Positions 8,777 to 22,288 are shown, counted from the first letter of the stretch. The stretch: 64,000 nucleotides of DNA from Cardiobacterium valvarum (GCF_900460955.1 NZ_UFUW01000001.1:2554501-2618500), one strand, 5' to 3'. A program made the numbers and translations. The notes: generated from the letters alone by a model not told the origin.

Positions 8777-10117
8777 ATGCGACACACCGAACTCCTCGCC
8801 CCCGCCGGCTCCCTGAAAACCATGCGCTACGCCTTTGCCTACGGCGCGGATGCCGTCTATGCGGGCGCGGCGCGTTACTCCCTGCGCATGCGCGGCAACG
8901 AGTTCAACGACGAAAACCTGCAAACCGGCATCAACGAGGCACACGCGCTGGGCAAGCAGTTCTACCTCACCGTGAACGCCATGCCGCACAACTACAAACT
9001 GCAAACCGCCATCCGCGACCTCAGCCCCTCGCTCAGGGCGGGGCCGGACGCCTGCATCATGTCCGATCCCGGCCTCATCATGCTGGTCAAGGACGCCTTC
9101 CCCGACATGCCCATCCACCTCTCCGTGCAGGCGAACAGCATGAACTGGGCCAGCGTCAAATTCTGGGAAAGAAACGGCATCAGCCGCATCATCCTCTCGC
9201 GCGAACTCTCGCTGGACGAAATCCGCGAAATCCGCGAACGCTGCCCGGACATCGAGCTGGAAGTCTTCGTGCATGGCGCCTTGTGCATCGCCTACTCCGG
9301 GCGCTGCCTGCTCTCCGGCTACTTCAACAACCGCGACCCCAACCAGGGCGTGTGCACCAACGCCTGCCGCTGGCAATACAAAACGCACGGCGCCACCGAA
9401 GAAAGCGAGGGCGAATTCATCCCCACGCCCGACCGCATCTTCTCCCCCGACGCGCTGCAAGGGCTCACCGACCCGCAAGAGCGTCACCCGCTCGCCGACC
9501 GCACCTACTACCTCGAAGAAACGAACCGCCCCGGCGAATACATGGAAATCACCGAAGACGAACACGGTACCTACATCATGAACAGCCGCGACCTGCGCGC
9601 CATCGAGCACGTCGGCGAACTGGTAAAAATCGGCGTGGACTGCCTGAAAATCGAAGGCCGCACCAAATCCTTCTACTACGCGGCGCGCACCGCGCAACTC
9701 TACCGCCGCGCCATTGACGACGCCCTTGCTGGCCGCCCCTTCGATCCTGGTCTCAGCGACAGCCTCGAAGGGCTTGCCAACCGTGGCTATACCGACGGCT
9801 TCTTTGTGCGCCGGCAAATCAAGGCGCAGCAAAACTACGCCACCGGTTCATCGAACGCTGCCACGCAGCAATTCGTCGGCGAAGTCATCGCCTTTGACGC
9901 GGCAACAGGCCTTGCCACCATTGAAGCGAAAAACCACTTCGCCAGCGGCGACAGCATCGAACTCATCCAGCCGGGCGGTAACCGCCATCTCACCCTCGGC
10001 GAACTGCGCGACGTGAGCAGCAGCGAGATCGTAGCGGCAGCGAAAGGCAGCGGCTGGCGGGTGCAAACCGACCTCGGCGCGGTTGATACCTATACCCTGC
10101 TGGCGAAGCATTTGTGA
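8777..10117 (+). CDS. trhP: U32 family tRNA hydroxylation protein (TrhP/YegQ-like)
   Basis: A 446-residue cytoplasmic protein of the peptidase U32 family. It has the N-terminal ELLAPAGSLKTMRYAFAYGA signature and the metal/Fe-S cysteine region FVHGALCIAYSGRCLLS with CTNACRW further on. YegQ (TrhP) makes 5-hydroxyuridine at tRNA position 34 with prephenate. The start was moved from 8714 to ATG 8777 because homology begins at RHTELLAPAG and the -10 element at 8741 lies inside the longer frame. No other U32 gene is adjacent. Confidence 0.88.
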   Translation: MRHTELLAPAGSLKTMRYAFAYGADAVYAGAARYSLRMRGNEFNDENLQTGINEAHALGKQFYLTVNAMPHNYKLQTAIRDLSPSLRAGPDACIMSDPGLIMLVKDAFPDMPIHLSVQANSMNWASVKFWERNGISRIILSRELSLDEIREIRERCPDIELEVFVHGALCIAYSGRCLLSGYFNNRDPNQGVCTNACRWQYKTHGATEESEGEFIPTPDRIFSPDALQGLTDPQERHPLADRTYYLEETNRPGEYMEITEDEHGTYIMNSRDLRAIEHVGELVKIGVDCLKIEGRTKSFYYAARTAQLYRRAIDDALAGRPFDPGLSDSLEGLANRGYTDGFFVRRQIKAQQNYATGSSNAATQQFVGEVIAFDAATGLATIEAKNHFASGDSIELIQPGGNRHLTLGELRDVSSSEIVAAAKGSGWRVQTDLGAVDTYTLLAKHL

Positions 10118-10149
10118 TAACAAGTGGCATTGCGTGATGTCGCCATGAA

Positions 10150-10270
10150 GCCGGTAACGACGCCGCTTGGCGGGCCCAGTGTTTACACCGCTTGGCGTTG
10201 TTTTTATCCCTTATCAAGATTGCAAAAAGCAGGCTGTGCCTGCCCGGTGGGCTGAAGCCCACCCTACGCG
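10150..10270. repeat. Two repeat families upstream of tilS
   Basis: 10150-10215 holds two units of the palindromic repeat (ACGCCGCTTGGCGGGCCCAG, then ACACCGCTTGGCG). 10243-10266 holds a second family, GGTGGGCTGAAGCCCACCC followed by TACG, which also occurs at 24.7 kb. No gene is seen in 10118-10316. Confidence 0.65.
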
Positions 10271-10316
10271 GGCTCTGTATTTACACCCTTCTTGCGCTAT
10301 CCTCGCGCCGTTTTCC

Positions 10317-15377
<5,061 letters not shown>

Positions 15378-15378
<1 letters not shown>

Positions 15379-15902
15379 TGAAGCGAGCGTTTATCTACCT
15401 GACGCTGCTCGCTATCGCGCTCAGCCTCGGACTCATAAACGCCTACCTGTGGCGGTTGCAAAACCGCACCCAGGAACACATCGCCGACCTGCGCCAGCAG
15501 GTCGGCTTGCATTTGCGTGAAAACAAAGCACTCAATGACCGCAACGATGCGTTGCGCATCAACGTGGACAGCCTCAAATCCCCCGACGCCTACCGCATGT
15601 ACGAAGAAAAAGCGCGTGAGGACTACGGCATGATCGGCAAAAACGAGACCTACTTCGTCCTGCCGGACAGCGAAATGGCGCATATTCCCGACATCCCCGG
15701 CCTCGTCGAACGGGAAAAACGGCAAAAAGCCGACAACCTCCTCCTTGCCGCGCCGCAACTGCCGGGCAATGCCCGTCCGCTGGATCAAAAACTCACCCTC
15801 GAATCTGTCAATCCTGCGACTGGTGGCTCCGGTAACGGCGATGAAACCGTCACCCCCATCCCCGTCAGCCCTGTGCCGCTGCAACTTGAAGCGCTGCAAT
15901 AG
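15378..15902 (+). CDS. ftsB: Cell division protein FtsB, long form
   Basis: 174 residues: one N-terminal membrane helix (residues about 4-22), then a coiled coil with leucine heptads (residues about 30-70), as in the DivIC/FtsB family that links FtsL and FtsQ at the septum. The eno-ftsB order is a conserved gammaproteobacterial neighbourhood. The E. coli protein is about 103 residues; here a further roughly 70-residue proline/glycine-rich periplasmic tail is present. The family call rests on topology, coiled coil and synteny. Confidence 0.85.
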
Positions 15903-15997
15903 CGTCTTCCGCCTGCTCACTTGGGCAAATCCTCAAAAAAACACAAAACAAACGTGGTAATTCAGATATATTCCTGTGAAAAACACGGTGTTCGCGT

Positions 15998-16003
15998 TAC
16001 AAT
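15998..16003 (+). promoter_or_regulatory. -10 of the candidate small RNA
   Basis: TACAAT lies downstream of an 11-bp palindrome AACAC-G-GTGTT (15982-15992). It points to an RNA start near 16008-16012, within an otherwise gene-free stretch of 342 bases (15903-16244). Confidence 0.4.
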
Positions 16004-16007
16004 ACCT

Positions 16008-16187
16008 CCGGGTTGCACAGTAACTTCAAATAAAGCGGCACGACGAAGACCGTACGTGTAACACGACGAGTCGCGCCAATACCGTAGGTTTCTATTTGAA
16101 GTCCCTATATAGCTGAATAGATAAAAGAGCGTAATAAGGCGCGCTGCCGCAGACCTTACAGGCAGCGCAACGCCGTTACGATTTTTT
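16008..16187 (+). ncRNA. Candidate structured small RNA
   Basis: The 342-base gap between ftsB and the phosphatase gene holds a promoter-like -10, then strong nested pairing. ACTTCAAATA (16023-16032) pairs perfectly with 16093-16102. Inside it GGC-A-CGAC (16037-16044) pairs with GTCG-C-GCC (16070-16077), and CGTG/CACG (16055-16058 with 16062-16065) forms an inner hairpin. The transcript would end at the intrinsic terminator at 16130-16187, giving about 180 nucleotides. It does not match 6S, tmRNA, 4.5S or RNase P as I remember them. It could instead be a long 3' UTR of eno-ftsB. Confidence 0.4.
16130..16187 (+). terminator. Strong intrinsic terminator
   Basis: Interrupted stem CGTAA / GGCG / GCTGCC with a 12-base loop pairs with GGCAGC / CGCC / TTACG and is followed at once by ATTTTTT. 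It ends either the ftsB transcript or the candidate small RNA. Confidence 0.75.
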
Positions 16188-16244
16188 AGATGTTTAACTA
16201 TAGTCGTGCAGCCCGCTTCTCCATCCATTCCACAGGACCCACAT

Positions 16245-16985
16245 ATGAAAAAGCCCCTGCTGACAACCCTGTTGCTCGCCTCACTGCCCCTCGCCCTGCA
16301 TGCGGGCGAAGGTGACGTTACCACCCGTCCCGACGTGTATTACATGACGCTAGATGAAGTCGCCGACAGCCTCAAACTGCTGCCGCCACCGCCGGCAATG
16401 GACAGCATCGCCTTCCTCAACGACAAGGCGCAATACGACAAAGGCAAACAACTGCGCAAAACCCCACGCGGCGAGCTCGCCTACAACGATGCCCACGTAA
16501 GCGGCAGCGGCGTGCCACAGGCCTTCTCCGAAGCCTTCGGGATGCCCATCACCGAAAAAGATACTCCAGAAATCCACAAACTTCTCCTGCATTTCCGCGA
16601 AGACGCAGGCGAGCTTGCCACCCGCACCGCCAAAAAACACTACATGCGCATCCGCCCGTTTGCCTTCTTTGAAGAACACACCTGCCGCCCCGATGACGAA
16701 GAAAAACTCTCGAAAAATGGCTCCTACCCCTCCGGCCACACCGCCATTGGCTGGGCAAGCGCGTTGGTACTCGCCGAAATCAATCCGGCACGCCAGCAGG
16801 AAATCTTCGAGCGCGGATTTGAAATGGGGCAAAGCCGGGTCATCTGCGGCTATCACTGGCAAAGCGATGTGGACGCCGCCCGCGTGGTTGCAAGCGCCGT
16901 AGTCGCCACCCTGCACAACAAACCCGCCTTCATCGCACAACTGGAAAAAGCCAAGGCCGAATTCAAAGCCCTACAACAAAAATAG
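16245..16985 (+). CDS. Class A nonspecific acid phosphatase
   Basis: A 246-residue periplasmic phosphatase with a cleavable signal peptide ([20 protein letters not shown]). The class A signature is complete: K-x6-RP as KKHYMRIRP near residues 130-138, PSGH near 161, and SR-x5-H-x3-D as [12 protein letters not shown] near 200. These enzymes (PhoN/PhoC) release phosphate from many organic phosphomonoesters at low pH. ATG 16245 was chosen over 16206 because the signal peptide begins there, with AGGA upstream. It has its own terminator. Confidence 0.93.
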   Translation: MKKPLLTTLLLASLPLALHAGEGDVTTRPDVYYMTLDEVADSLKLLPPPPAMDSIAFLNDKAQYDKGKQLRKTPRGELAYNDAHVSGSGVPQAFSEAFGMPITEKDTPEIHKLLLHFREDAGELATRTAKKHYMRIRPFAFFEEHTCRPDDEEKLSKNGSYPSGHTAIGWASALVLAEINPARQQEIFERGFEMGQSRVICGYHWQSDVDAARVVASAVVATLHNKPAFIAQLEKAKAEFKALQQK

Positions 16986-17039
16986 ACTCAACAACGCGAG
17001 AGCGGGTTCCATCCCGCTTGGTGCGCATCGCATAGAAGA

Positions 17040-17063
17040 AACGCCGCGCATTGCGGCGTTTTT
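17040..17063 (+). terminator. Terminator of the acid phosphatase gene
   Basis: Stem AACGCCGC/GCGGCGTT with a 5-base loop, then TTTTT. Confidence 0.85.
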
Positions 17064-17110
17064 GTGGGAAAACAGCAGAAATATGGAAAACAGCCGCGAC
17101 GAAACCCCAC

Positions 17111-17310
17111 AAACCCACCACTTGATGGATCCAGCAACCACGCCGCCTGGCGGACCCGACAACCACGCCGCTTGGCGGACCCGGCAACCACGCCGCCTGG
17201 CGGACCCGACAACCACGCCGCTTGGCGGACCTGGCAACCACACCGCTTGGCGGACCCGGCAACCACGCCGCTTGGCGGACCCAGCAACCACGCCGCCTGG
17301 CGTGAATCGC
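17111..17310. repeat. Perfect-period 25-bp tandem array
   Basis: Seven units start at 17136, 17161, 17186, 17211, 17236, 17261 and 17286, exactly 25 bp apart, each AACCACGCCGCYTGGCGGAC plus CYRRC. The last unit stops after GGCG. A degenerate eighth unit (18 of 25 matches) precedes them at 17111. There are no spacers, so it is not a CRISPR. Frames open through it on both strands are artefacts of the period. Confidence 0.9.
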
Positions 17311-17314
17311 GCAT

Positions 17315-17338
17315 AAAAAACACCGACGGTGTCGGTGT
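17315..17338 (-). terminator. Terminator of the secreted-protein gene
   Basis: On the minus strand the stem ACACCGAC/GTCGGTGT with a 3-base loop is followed by TTTTTT. Confidence 0.85.
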
Positions 17339-17353
17339 CTCAGGAAGCGGCGG

Positions 17354-18325
17354 TTAGTCGCCATAGAAGCGGATGTATTCGATCTTCGGTCCCGGCTTGT
17401 CTTCTTCACCGCTATATGTGTCCGGTATGACCCAGCCGGTGTCGCCTGCGGCATTTTGCACCAGCAGTTTCAGTTTACAGATTTCGTCTTCTTTGCAGGG
17501 AATGGCGTGCGGGTCGTCAAGGATGACGCGTACTTTCTCGCCCTTTTTGACTTTGTGTTTTTTGCCGTCGAGGCCGTCCAGGGTGAAGGTGTTTTCGGCT
17601 TTGCTATCCACACCGATGTAGTGGTAGGGCTGGATGACTTCATCCAGTTTGTCGCCTTTAAGCGTGTATTTGCTGCGCGTCTGGTAGTAGAGGTTGGCGC
17701 GGGTATCGGTGTACACGGTGCCGTCGCCGGGCAGGTAGTAGGTTTCGCCATTCAGGGTGCGGTTTTCATCGTAGGCCGTCTCTGTCGGCGCTTTGCCATC
17801 GGCAGGAACGGGGAAGATGGTGCAGTTCGGGTCACCGCTCATGCCCTGGTCGCAATAGACGAAGTAGTCTTTGTCATCCCCCGCCAGCTTGCCGCGCAAG
17901 GCGCGATGGACTTCCGGCTCCTCGTCTTTACCCGGCAGGCTTTCGTTCAAAAAGGTACTGTTTTTCGGATCGTGATAGAAGATGAATGCGTCTTCGCCGA
18001 TAACGGCTTTTTGCAGGCCATCCAGTTTGTCGGCAGCGGCGCCACTGGTATCCGCCTGCGCCCAGCCGGTCAGGCCAAAAGCGTTTTTGACCAGCGCCCG
18101 GCCTTTGTCATCCACAAGCAGGATGGTAACAGGGCTGTCCGCCGCGATGCGTGCCACGGCGTCGCCACCGTCGGCTTTCTGGGTCAAGAGCAGCGCAGTG
18201 GCGGCTTTGCTGTCTTTGCCGAGGTAGGTCAGCGGCTGTTTGTCGGCGGCAATATCGTCGCTAAAAAGCGACGCAGCGCCTGCTTGTGCGGCGAGGAAGG
18301 TCAGAGCAATAAGGGTTTTTTGCAT
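17354..18325 (-). CDS. Secreted protein with SH3-like segments
   Basis: 323 residues with an N-terminal signal peptide (MQKTLIALTFLAAQAGA), so periplasmic or exported. Two segments look like bacterial SH3 folds: SPVTILLVDDKGRALVKN then GLTGWAQ (about residues 64-90), and KKGEKVRVILDDP then a C-terminal GDTGWVIPD (about 262-305). Four cysteines lie in CDQGMSGDPNC and CKEDEIC. I do not recognise the family. AAGGATAATCCCC precedes the ATG. It is last in a minus-strand unit behind two membrane-protein genes. Confidence 0.6.
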   Translation of the reverse strand: MQKTLIALTFLAAQAGAASLFSDDIAADKQPLTYLGKDSKAATALLLTQKADGGDAVARIAADSPVTILLVDDKGRALVKNAFGLTGWAQADTSGAAADKLDGLQKAVIGEDAFIFYHDPKNSTFLNESLPGKDEEPEVHRALRGKLAGDDKDYFVYCDQGMSGDPNCTIFPVPADGKAPTETAYDENRTLNGETYYLPGDGTVYTDTRANLYYQTRSKYTLKGDKLDEVIQPYHYIGVDSKAENTFTLDGLDGKKHKVKKGEKVRVILDDPHAIPCKEDEICKLKLLVQNAAGDTGWVIPDTYSGEEDKPGPKIEYIRFYGD

Positions 18326-18336
18326 GGGGATTATCC

Positions 18337-18999
18337 TTAGGGAATGGGTTGTTGTACGGCGGCTACCAAGCGACCAAAGTCTATTTTATCGGGATAAATG
18401 ACGAGAAGCGTACGATAAAGTGCATAAGCTGCCGTGCCCAGTGCCGCGTAAGCAAGCACGGAGCTGACGGTAAAAAGTTGCCAGCGGTTGCCCGCCAATG
18501 CAGGGATAAGCAGGAACAGCCACAGGCTAATGACGGCGGCGAAGAGGCACAGTGCGCGGTAGAGGGGGATAGTGAGGTAACGGTCGCTGTCGCGGTAGGT
18601 AATGGAGCGGCGGAATATGGCCAGCTCTTTTGCGCCTTGTATCAGCGGCAGCAGGCAGTAGCTTTGGAAGAGAATGGCGAGAAAGGCGCTGTAATACCAG
18701 CCGCCGCGCTCGGGAACTGGCAGATATAGGGCAGCAAAGAGGCGGTGGAAGAAGGCGTTAGTCGCAACGATGTCCGTGAGAAAGATGAACGACGCCAGCG
18801 CGTAATAGACGGGCAGGAGGAGAAACTGCCGCTTGCGCCAGCGAGCGAGATAGGAAGCCTGCAAATCATTCATGACGGCGATGATGATTTCAGGCGGATA
18901 TTGGGCAATCAAGATCTGCACGCTATGGATGAGGAGCTGCAAAACATCGGCATCCATAGCGCGCGGTTTGACATGGGTAATCAGGGGTTCTTGGGGCAT
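18337..18999 (-). CDS. Membrane protein of unknown function
   Basis: 220 residues with about four hydrophobic segments (near 60-80, 103-122, 150-168 and 175-195) and soluble ends. It resembles the frameshifted gene just upstream: both share ATNAFFHRLFAALYLPVPE / KDAINAFFYRLFEWLHIPV, then GWYYSAFLAILF / GWNYSAFLALLF. So it is one of a pair of paralogues. It is followed after 11 bases by the secreted SH3-like protein, suggesting a common envelope function. No known family was recognised. Confidence 0.6.
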   Translation of the reverse strand: MPQEPLITHVKPRAMDADVLQLLIHSVQILIAQYPPEIIIAVMNDLQASYLARWRKRQFLLLPVYYALASFIFLTDIVATNAFFHRLFAALYLPVPERGGWYYSAFLAILFQSYCLLPLIQGAKELAIFRRSITYRDSDRYLTIPLYRALCLFAAVISLWLFLLIPALAGNRWQLFTVSSVLAYAALGTAAYALYRTLLVIYPDKIDFGRLVAAVQQPIP

Positions 19000-19016
19000 T
19001 TTTTCTCTGTCTGTTT

Positions 19017-19747
19017 TCAGTGCGGGTATTTCAGGTTGTTGAGGGTTATAGCGTCATCAATTTCTTCATCGCGGCGTTCATGGTTTAGATAGAAAACACT
19101 GCAAAACAGTCCATACAGCATGAGTTGTATCAGCATGATGGTGCTATAGCACAATATGGTCGCCGCAAAAAACATATCTTCTGTTTCCAACAGGCATAGT
19201 ATTTCCTCACACTTCGCGGAAGGATGCTGCATATCCGCAAATAAATAAAGAGAAACAGGAGGAATACCATGATGGGAAAACCGAGCAGGATAAGAAAGTA
19301 TATCCGCAAAGGGTGTTGATAATAGATATATCGCCGCAGCCAGTATAAATGGCGGCGGTATTTTGTCATTATCCCTGTTTGCAACAGGGCAAACAGCAGG
19401 GCAAGGAAGGCGCTGTAATTCCAGCCGTGCGGCGAGCGGACGGGAATGTGCAGCCACTCAAAAAGGCGGTAAAAGAAGGCATTGATGGCGTCTTTATCAC
19501 CCAAATAAATCAGCGCAGCCAGAGCAAGATAGACAGGAAACAGCAGCGCTGCCCATTTCAGCCATTGCCATTTGATATGGTTTTGTATTTTCCCAGCAGC
19601 ATACAGGAATCCCGATATGGCATATTTTTCGATAAATACCAGCGCCTTTTTCCGGTTATCCAGGGCATTGATGGGCAGGGTGATTTTTTCGCGAATGCCA
19701 CTATGGATTTCAGTCAGGTAGCAGATAATGGTTTCGTTATAGGGCAT
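19017..19747 (-). pseudogene. Frameshifted paralogue of the 18337 membrane protein
   Basis: The first frame runs from ATG 19747 and matches the neighbour through GWNYSAFLALLF and a later hydrophobic stretch (PIMVFLLFLFIY). It then degrades into an unconserved basic tail. Near 19240-19250 the sense moves to the -1 frame (SLYLFADMQHPSAKCEEILC), which continues with a membrane helix to a stop at 19017. The switch lies in CTTTATTTATTTG; adding one TTTA unit restores a single frame of about 244 codons. It is also more AT-rich than its surroundings. A sequencing error is possible. Confidence 0.6.
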
Positions 19748-19763
19748 TGGATTTTTAAAGACA

Positions 19764-19790
19764 TAAAAGCCCCCGCATTGGGCGGGGGAC
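19764..19790 (-). terminator. gcvT terminator
   Basis: On the minus strand CCCCCGC-CCAAT-GCGGGGG is followed by CTTTTAT, 17 bases after the gcvT stop. Confidence 0.75.
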
Positions 19791-19806
19791 TTGGGTCAGT
19801 GCGGAA

Positions 19807-20910
19807 TTATTTTTTGTAATCCTTGCGCACAAACGGCATGGCGACGATTTCAATTGGCACATCTTTGTCGCGGACTTTCGCGGTGAGTTTGGTGCCGACA
19901 GCGGCAAGATCGGTGCGGACGTAGCCCATTGCCACCGGCGCGTTCACGGTGGCACCGAAGCCGCCGCTGGTGATGGTGCCGACTTTTTCGCCATTGTGGT
20001 ACACGTCGGTATGGGCACGCACTGGCGCACGGCCTTCGATACTGAAGCCGACGCGTTTGCGTGATGCACCTGTTTTGATATGGCGGGCGACGATATCTGC
20101 GCCCGGATAGCCACCGGCGCGGTCGCCACCGGGGCGGCGCACTTTCTGGATGGCCCAGATAAGCGAGGCTTCGATGGGGCTGGTGGTGGTGTCAATGTCA
20201 TTGCCGTAGAGGCAGAGACCCGCTTCGAGACGGAGACTGTCGCGTGCGCCGAGGCCGATGGGTTTGACGCGGGCATCGCTGCACAGCGCATCAGCAAAGA
20301 CGGCGGCTTTGCTGTTCGGCACGGAGATTTCGTAGCCGTCTTCCCCGGTGTAGCCAGAGCGGCTGACCCAGCACTCGGCACCGAGCAGGGTGAAGGCGCC
20401 GCCGTGCATGAAGGTCAGGTCGCGTACTTTCGGCTCGATAGCGGCGAGCACCTCTACCGCTTCCGGTCCTTGCAGGGCGAGCAGGGCGCGTTCCGGCCAC
20501 CATTCGACTTTACAATCGGGCAGCCCGGCTTGCAGTTTGGTGAAGTCGGCGTCTTTGCAGGCGGCGTTGACCACGACGTAGAAATCATTGGCACGGCGGG
20601 TGAGCATGAGGTCGTCATCAATACCGCCCTGGGCGTTCATCAAGAGGGCATAGCGTTGCTGGTTGACTTCCAGCCCGTGCAGGTCAACCGGCAACAGGCG
20701 TTCCAGGCTGGTGGCAACATCCGCGCCGCTGATGGTGAGCTGCCCCATATGCGACACGTCAAAGAGCCCGGCGTGCTCGCGCGTCCACAGGTGTTCTTTC
20801 ACGATGCCTTCGGCGTATTGCACCGGCATGGCGTAGCCGGCAAAGGGGACGATTTTCGCGCCGTGGGCGACGTGCCAGTCATAGAGGGCGGTGTGTTTCT
20901 CAGTGCTCAT
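19807..20910 (-). CDS. gcvT: Aminomethyltransferase (glycine cleavage T protein)
   Basis: 367 residues. It transfers the methylene unit from the lipoyl arm of GcvH to tetrahydrofolate and releases ammonia. Seen are VPFAGYAMPVQY, the LFDVSHMGQL motif, QGGIDDDLM, SRSGYTGEDGYEI and the C-terminal barrel region GFSIEGRAPVRAHT. Length matches the family. It begins after AGGAGAC-type spacing. gcvH and gcvP are not adjacent, so the operon is split in this genome. Confidence 0.96.
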   Translation of the reverse strand: MSTEKHTALYDWHVAHGAKIVPFAGYAMPVQYAEGIVKEHLWTREHAGLFDVSHMGQLTISGADVATSLERLLPVDLHGLEVNQQRYALLMNAQGGIDDDLMLTRRANDFYVVVNAACKDADFTKLQAGLPDCKVEWWPERALLALQGPEAVEVLAAIEPKVRDLTFMHGGAFTLLGAECWVSRSGYTGEDGYEISVPNSKAAVFADALCSDARVKPIGLGARDSLRLEAGLCLYGNDIDTTTSPIEASLIWAIQKVRRPGGDRAGGYPGADIVARHIKTGASRKRVGFSIEGRAPVRAHTDVYHNGEKVGTITSGGFGATVNAPVAMGYVRTDLAAVGTKLTAKVRDKDVPIEIVAMPFVRKDYKK

Positions 20911-21007
20911 ATTAAGTCTCCTTAGTTGGGAAAAATTGTTGAAACGCGGTTAAAGTTTGAGGGTTGCTGTGAAGTATTATACGCCTTCCCCGCTACCGGG
21001 CGGATAA

Positions 21008-21036
21008 TTGTATTTATAACGGGAGCTTGCTAGAAT
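21008..21036 (+). promoter_or_regulatory. infA promoter
   Basis: TTGTAT (21008-21013), a 17-base spacer, and an extended -10 TGC-TAGAAT (21031-21036), followed by CCGCGCG. The ATG lies about 30 bases downstream. Confidence 0.6.
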
Positions 21037-21066
21037 CCGCGCGTTTTTTCATCCACACAGGTAACC

Positions 21067-21285
21067 ATGTCCAAAGAAGAAAATATTGAAATGATCGGCA
21101 CCGTGGTAGAGAGTCTGCCCAACACCACTTTCCGTGTCGAGCTGGAAAACGGCCACATGATCAACGCCCACATTTCCGGCCGTATGCGCAAACACTACAT
21201 CCGCATCCTCACCGGCGATAAAGTCAAAGTAGAAATGACGCCGTATGACCTGAGCAAAGGCCGCATCATTTTCCGCGAAAAATAA
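21067..21285 (+). CDS. infA: Translation initiation factor IF-1
   Basis: A 72-residue single S1/OB-fold domain that occupies the ribosomal A site during initiation. Seen are [19 protein letters not shown], the [15 protein letters not shown] segment and [10 protein letters not shown] at the end, all hallmark IF-1 sequence. Length is exact for the family. It has its own promoter and terminator. Confidence 0.98.
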   Translation: MSKEENIEMIGTVVESLPNTTFRVELENGHMINAHISGRMRKHYIRILTGDKVKVEMTPYDLSKGRIIFREK

Positions 21286-21295
21286 GAATGCCCAG

Positions 21296-21321
21296 AAAGC
21301 CCGCAGTACGCGGGCTTTTTT
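21296..21321 (+). terminator. infA terminator
   Basis: AGCCCGC-AGTAC-GCGGGCT followed by TTTTTT. Confidence 0.9.
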
Positions 21322-21337
21322 ACATCCGGAGTACACC

Positions 21338-21862
21338 ATGCACCGCATCATCAGTGACGCAGCCAGCATCCGCGCTGCCGCACAACAACTCGACGCCAAC
21401 CTGCGCGCCGCCCTGCCCGAATGCATTGATTGCACCGTGGGTGGTGCCGGCGGCAGCTTTACCGTGACCGTTGCCTATTCGCCCTCCTTCGACTTGTGGT
21501 ACGCCGCCCAACAGAGCGACAAAACCTACTGGCACGGCTTCGGTAACGGTGCACCGCAGGCGGGGAAGAAAGTGGCACTTGCCAGTGAAATCAACATCCC
21601 GGCGGACGGGTTGAACCGCGCCATATCCGGCGCTTTTGCACGTGATGACACCGGGCGGGTATGGCTGCTGCACCGGGGGAAAATCCGTGGCGGCAAGGCC
21701 CTCTTCTTCGCTCACTACAACGGCGCGACCATCACCGTACAAGACGGCGATAAGGAAGACCGCTGCGCCCTCATCGGCGCGGTGGATGATCCGGAAATCG
21801 CCGCCCACATCGCCCGCTTCGTCGCCGAAGTCGTGCGCATCAAGGCAGCAGCGAAAAAATGA
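21338..21862 (+). CDS. Hypothetical protein, 174 residues
   Basis: A soluble protein with no signal peptide or membrane segment. The start follows GGAG with a six-base spacer. The middle contains GAFARDDTGRVWLLHRGKI, a compact beta-rich stretch that looks like a conserved domain, and the C-terminus is a Lys/Ala helix. I have no confident family for it. It lies just after the infA terminator and may depend on read-through or on a promoter hidden in the 16-base gap. A plasmid or mobile origin is not indicated. Confidence 0.6.
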   Translation: MHRIISDAASIRAAAQQLDANLRAALPECIDCTVGGAGGSFTVTVAYSPSFDLWYAAQQSDKTYWHGFGNGAPQAGKKVALASEINIPADGLNRAISGAFARDDTGRVWLLHRGKIRGGKALFFAHYNGATITVQDGDKEDRCALIGAVDDPEIAAHIARFVAEVVRIKAAAKK

Positions 21863-21909
21863 AGCGGCTGTTACCAAGCCGATAACGAATAAGCCGTATG
21901 CCGGCAGCG

Positions 21910-21918
21910 TGCTATTAT
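21910..21918 (+). promoter_or_regulatory. Extended -10 promoter
   Basis: TGC-TATTAT at 21910-21918, about 49 bases before the ATG of the small secreted protein. Confidence 0.5.
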
Positions 21919-21966
21919 CGCATCGCCTTCGGGCCTCCCTTTAACCCTTAACCATAAGGAATCTTT

Positions 21967-22245
21967 ATGAAAAAAGCAGTGTTTGCTTCCCTGATCGCTG
22001 CCGCGTTCCCGGTCATTGCCCTTGCCGGTTCCTGTGACGACTATTTCAAGAAAGCGGAAGAAGGCCTGAAAAAAGACGGTGCTTACAGCGAACAGACGAT
22101 GAAAATCATCAAGGATCAAGTCGCCGCTGTGCCTGCCGATCAGCAGGAGACCTTCTGCAAAACGGCTCTGGAAGCCTACAGCATGGCCGATCAAGATAGC
22201 GACAAGGACGATGCCGAAGAGAAAAAAGACGCAGCCAAAGGCTGA
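21967..22245 (+). CDS. Small secreted protein, 92 residues
   Basis: Signal peptide MKKAVFASLIAAAFPVIALA with a cleavage site before GSCDDY, then a mature domain of about 70 residues with two cysteines (CDDYFKKAEE and FCKTALEAY) that could form a disulfide, and an acidic/lysine tail (DSDKDDAEEKKDAAKG). It is probably periplasmic. The family was not recognised. It has an extended -10 promoter, AAGGAA before the ATG, and its own terminator, so it is a well-supported single-gene unit. Confidence 0.75.
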   Translation: MKKAVFASLIAAAFPVIALAGSCDDYFKKAEEGLKKDGAYSEQTMKIIKDQVAAVPADQQETFCKTALEAYSMADQDSDKDDAEEKKDAAKG

Positions 22246-22260
22246 GTTGACCTCTTTATC

Positions 22261-22288
22261 AAGCCGGACCTGCGGGTTCGGCTTTTTT
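22261..22288 (+). terminator. Terminator of the small secreted protein gene
   Basis: 10-bp stem AAGCCGGACC/GGTTCGGCTT (one G-T pair) with a TGCG loop, then TTTT. Confidence 0.85.

Noticed and set aside
8040..8816. A 258-codon plus-strand frame over luxS
   Set aside because: It is antisense to luxS, which has all its metal ligands and its own terminator.
16008..16187. 6S RNA, tmRNA, 4.5S RNA or RNase P RNA
   Set aside because: Compared from memory, none of the hallmark sequences or folds of these RNAs is present.
15962..16324. A 120-codon minus-strand frame across the ftsB-phosphatase gap
   Set aside because: No Shine-Dalgarno, no family match, and it overlaps the phosphatase signal peptide. 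The same bases are better explained by a structured RNA and terminator.
17136..17310. A CRISPR array
   Set aside because: Units are directly adjacent with no unique spacers and no cas genes are nearby.
17062..17454. Open frames on both strands through the 25-bp array encoding repeats such as GVVAGSAKRRGC
   Set aside because: The period of 25 keeps frames open by chance; there is no start site support and the array is clearly non-coding repeat DNA.
20911..21066. A glycine riboswitch upstream of gcvT
   Set aside because: No paired aptamer-like GGA/GAG cores were visible in the 156-base gap; only ordinary promoter-like sequence for the two divergent genes was found.
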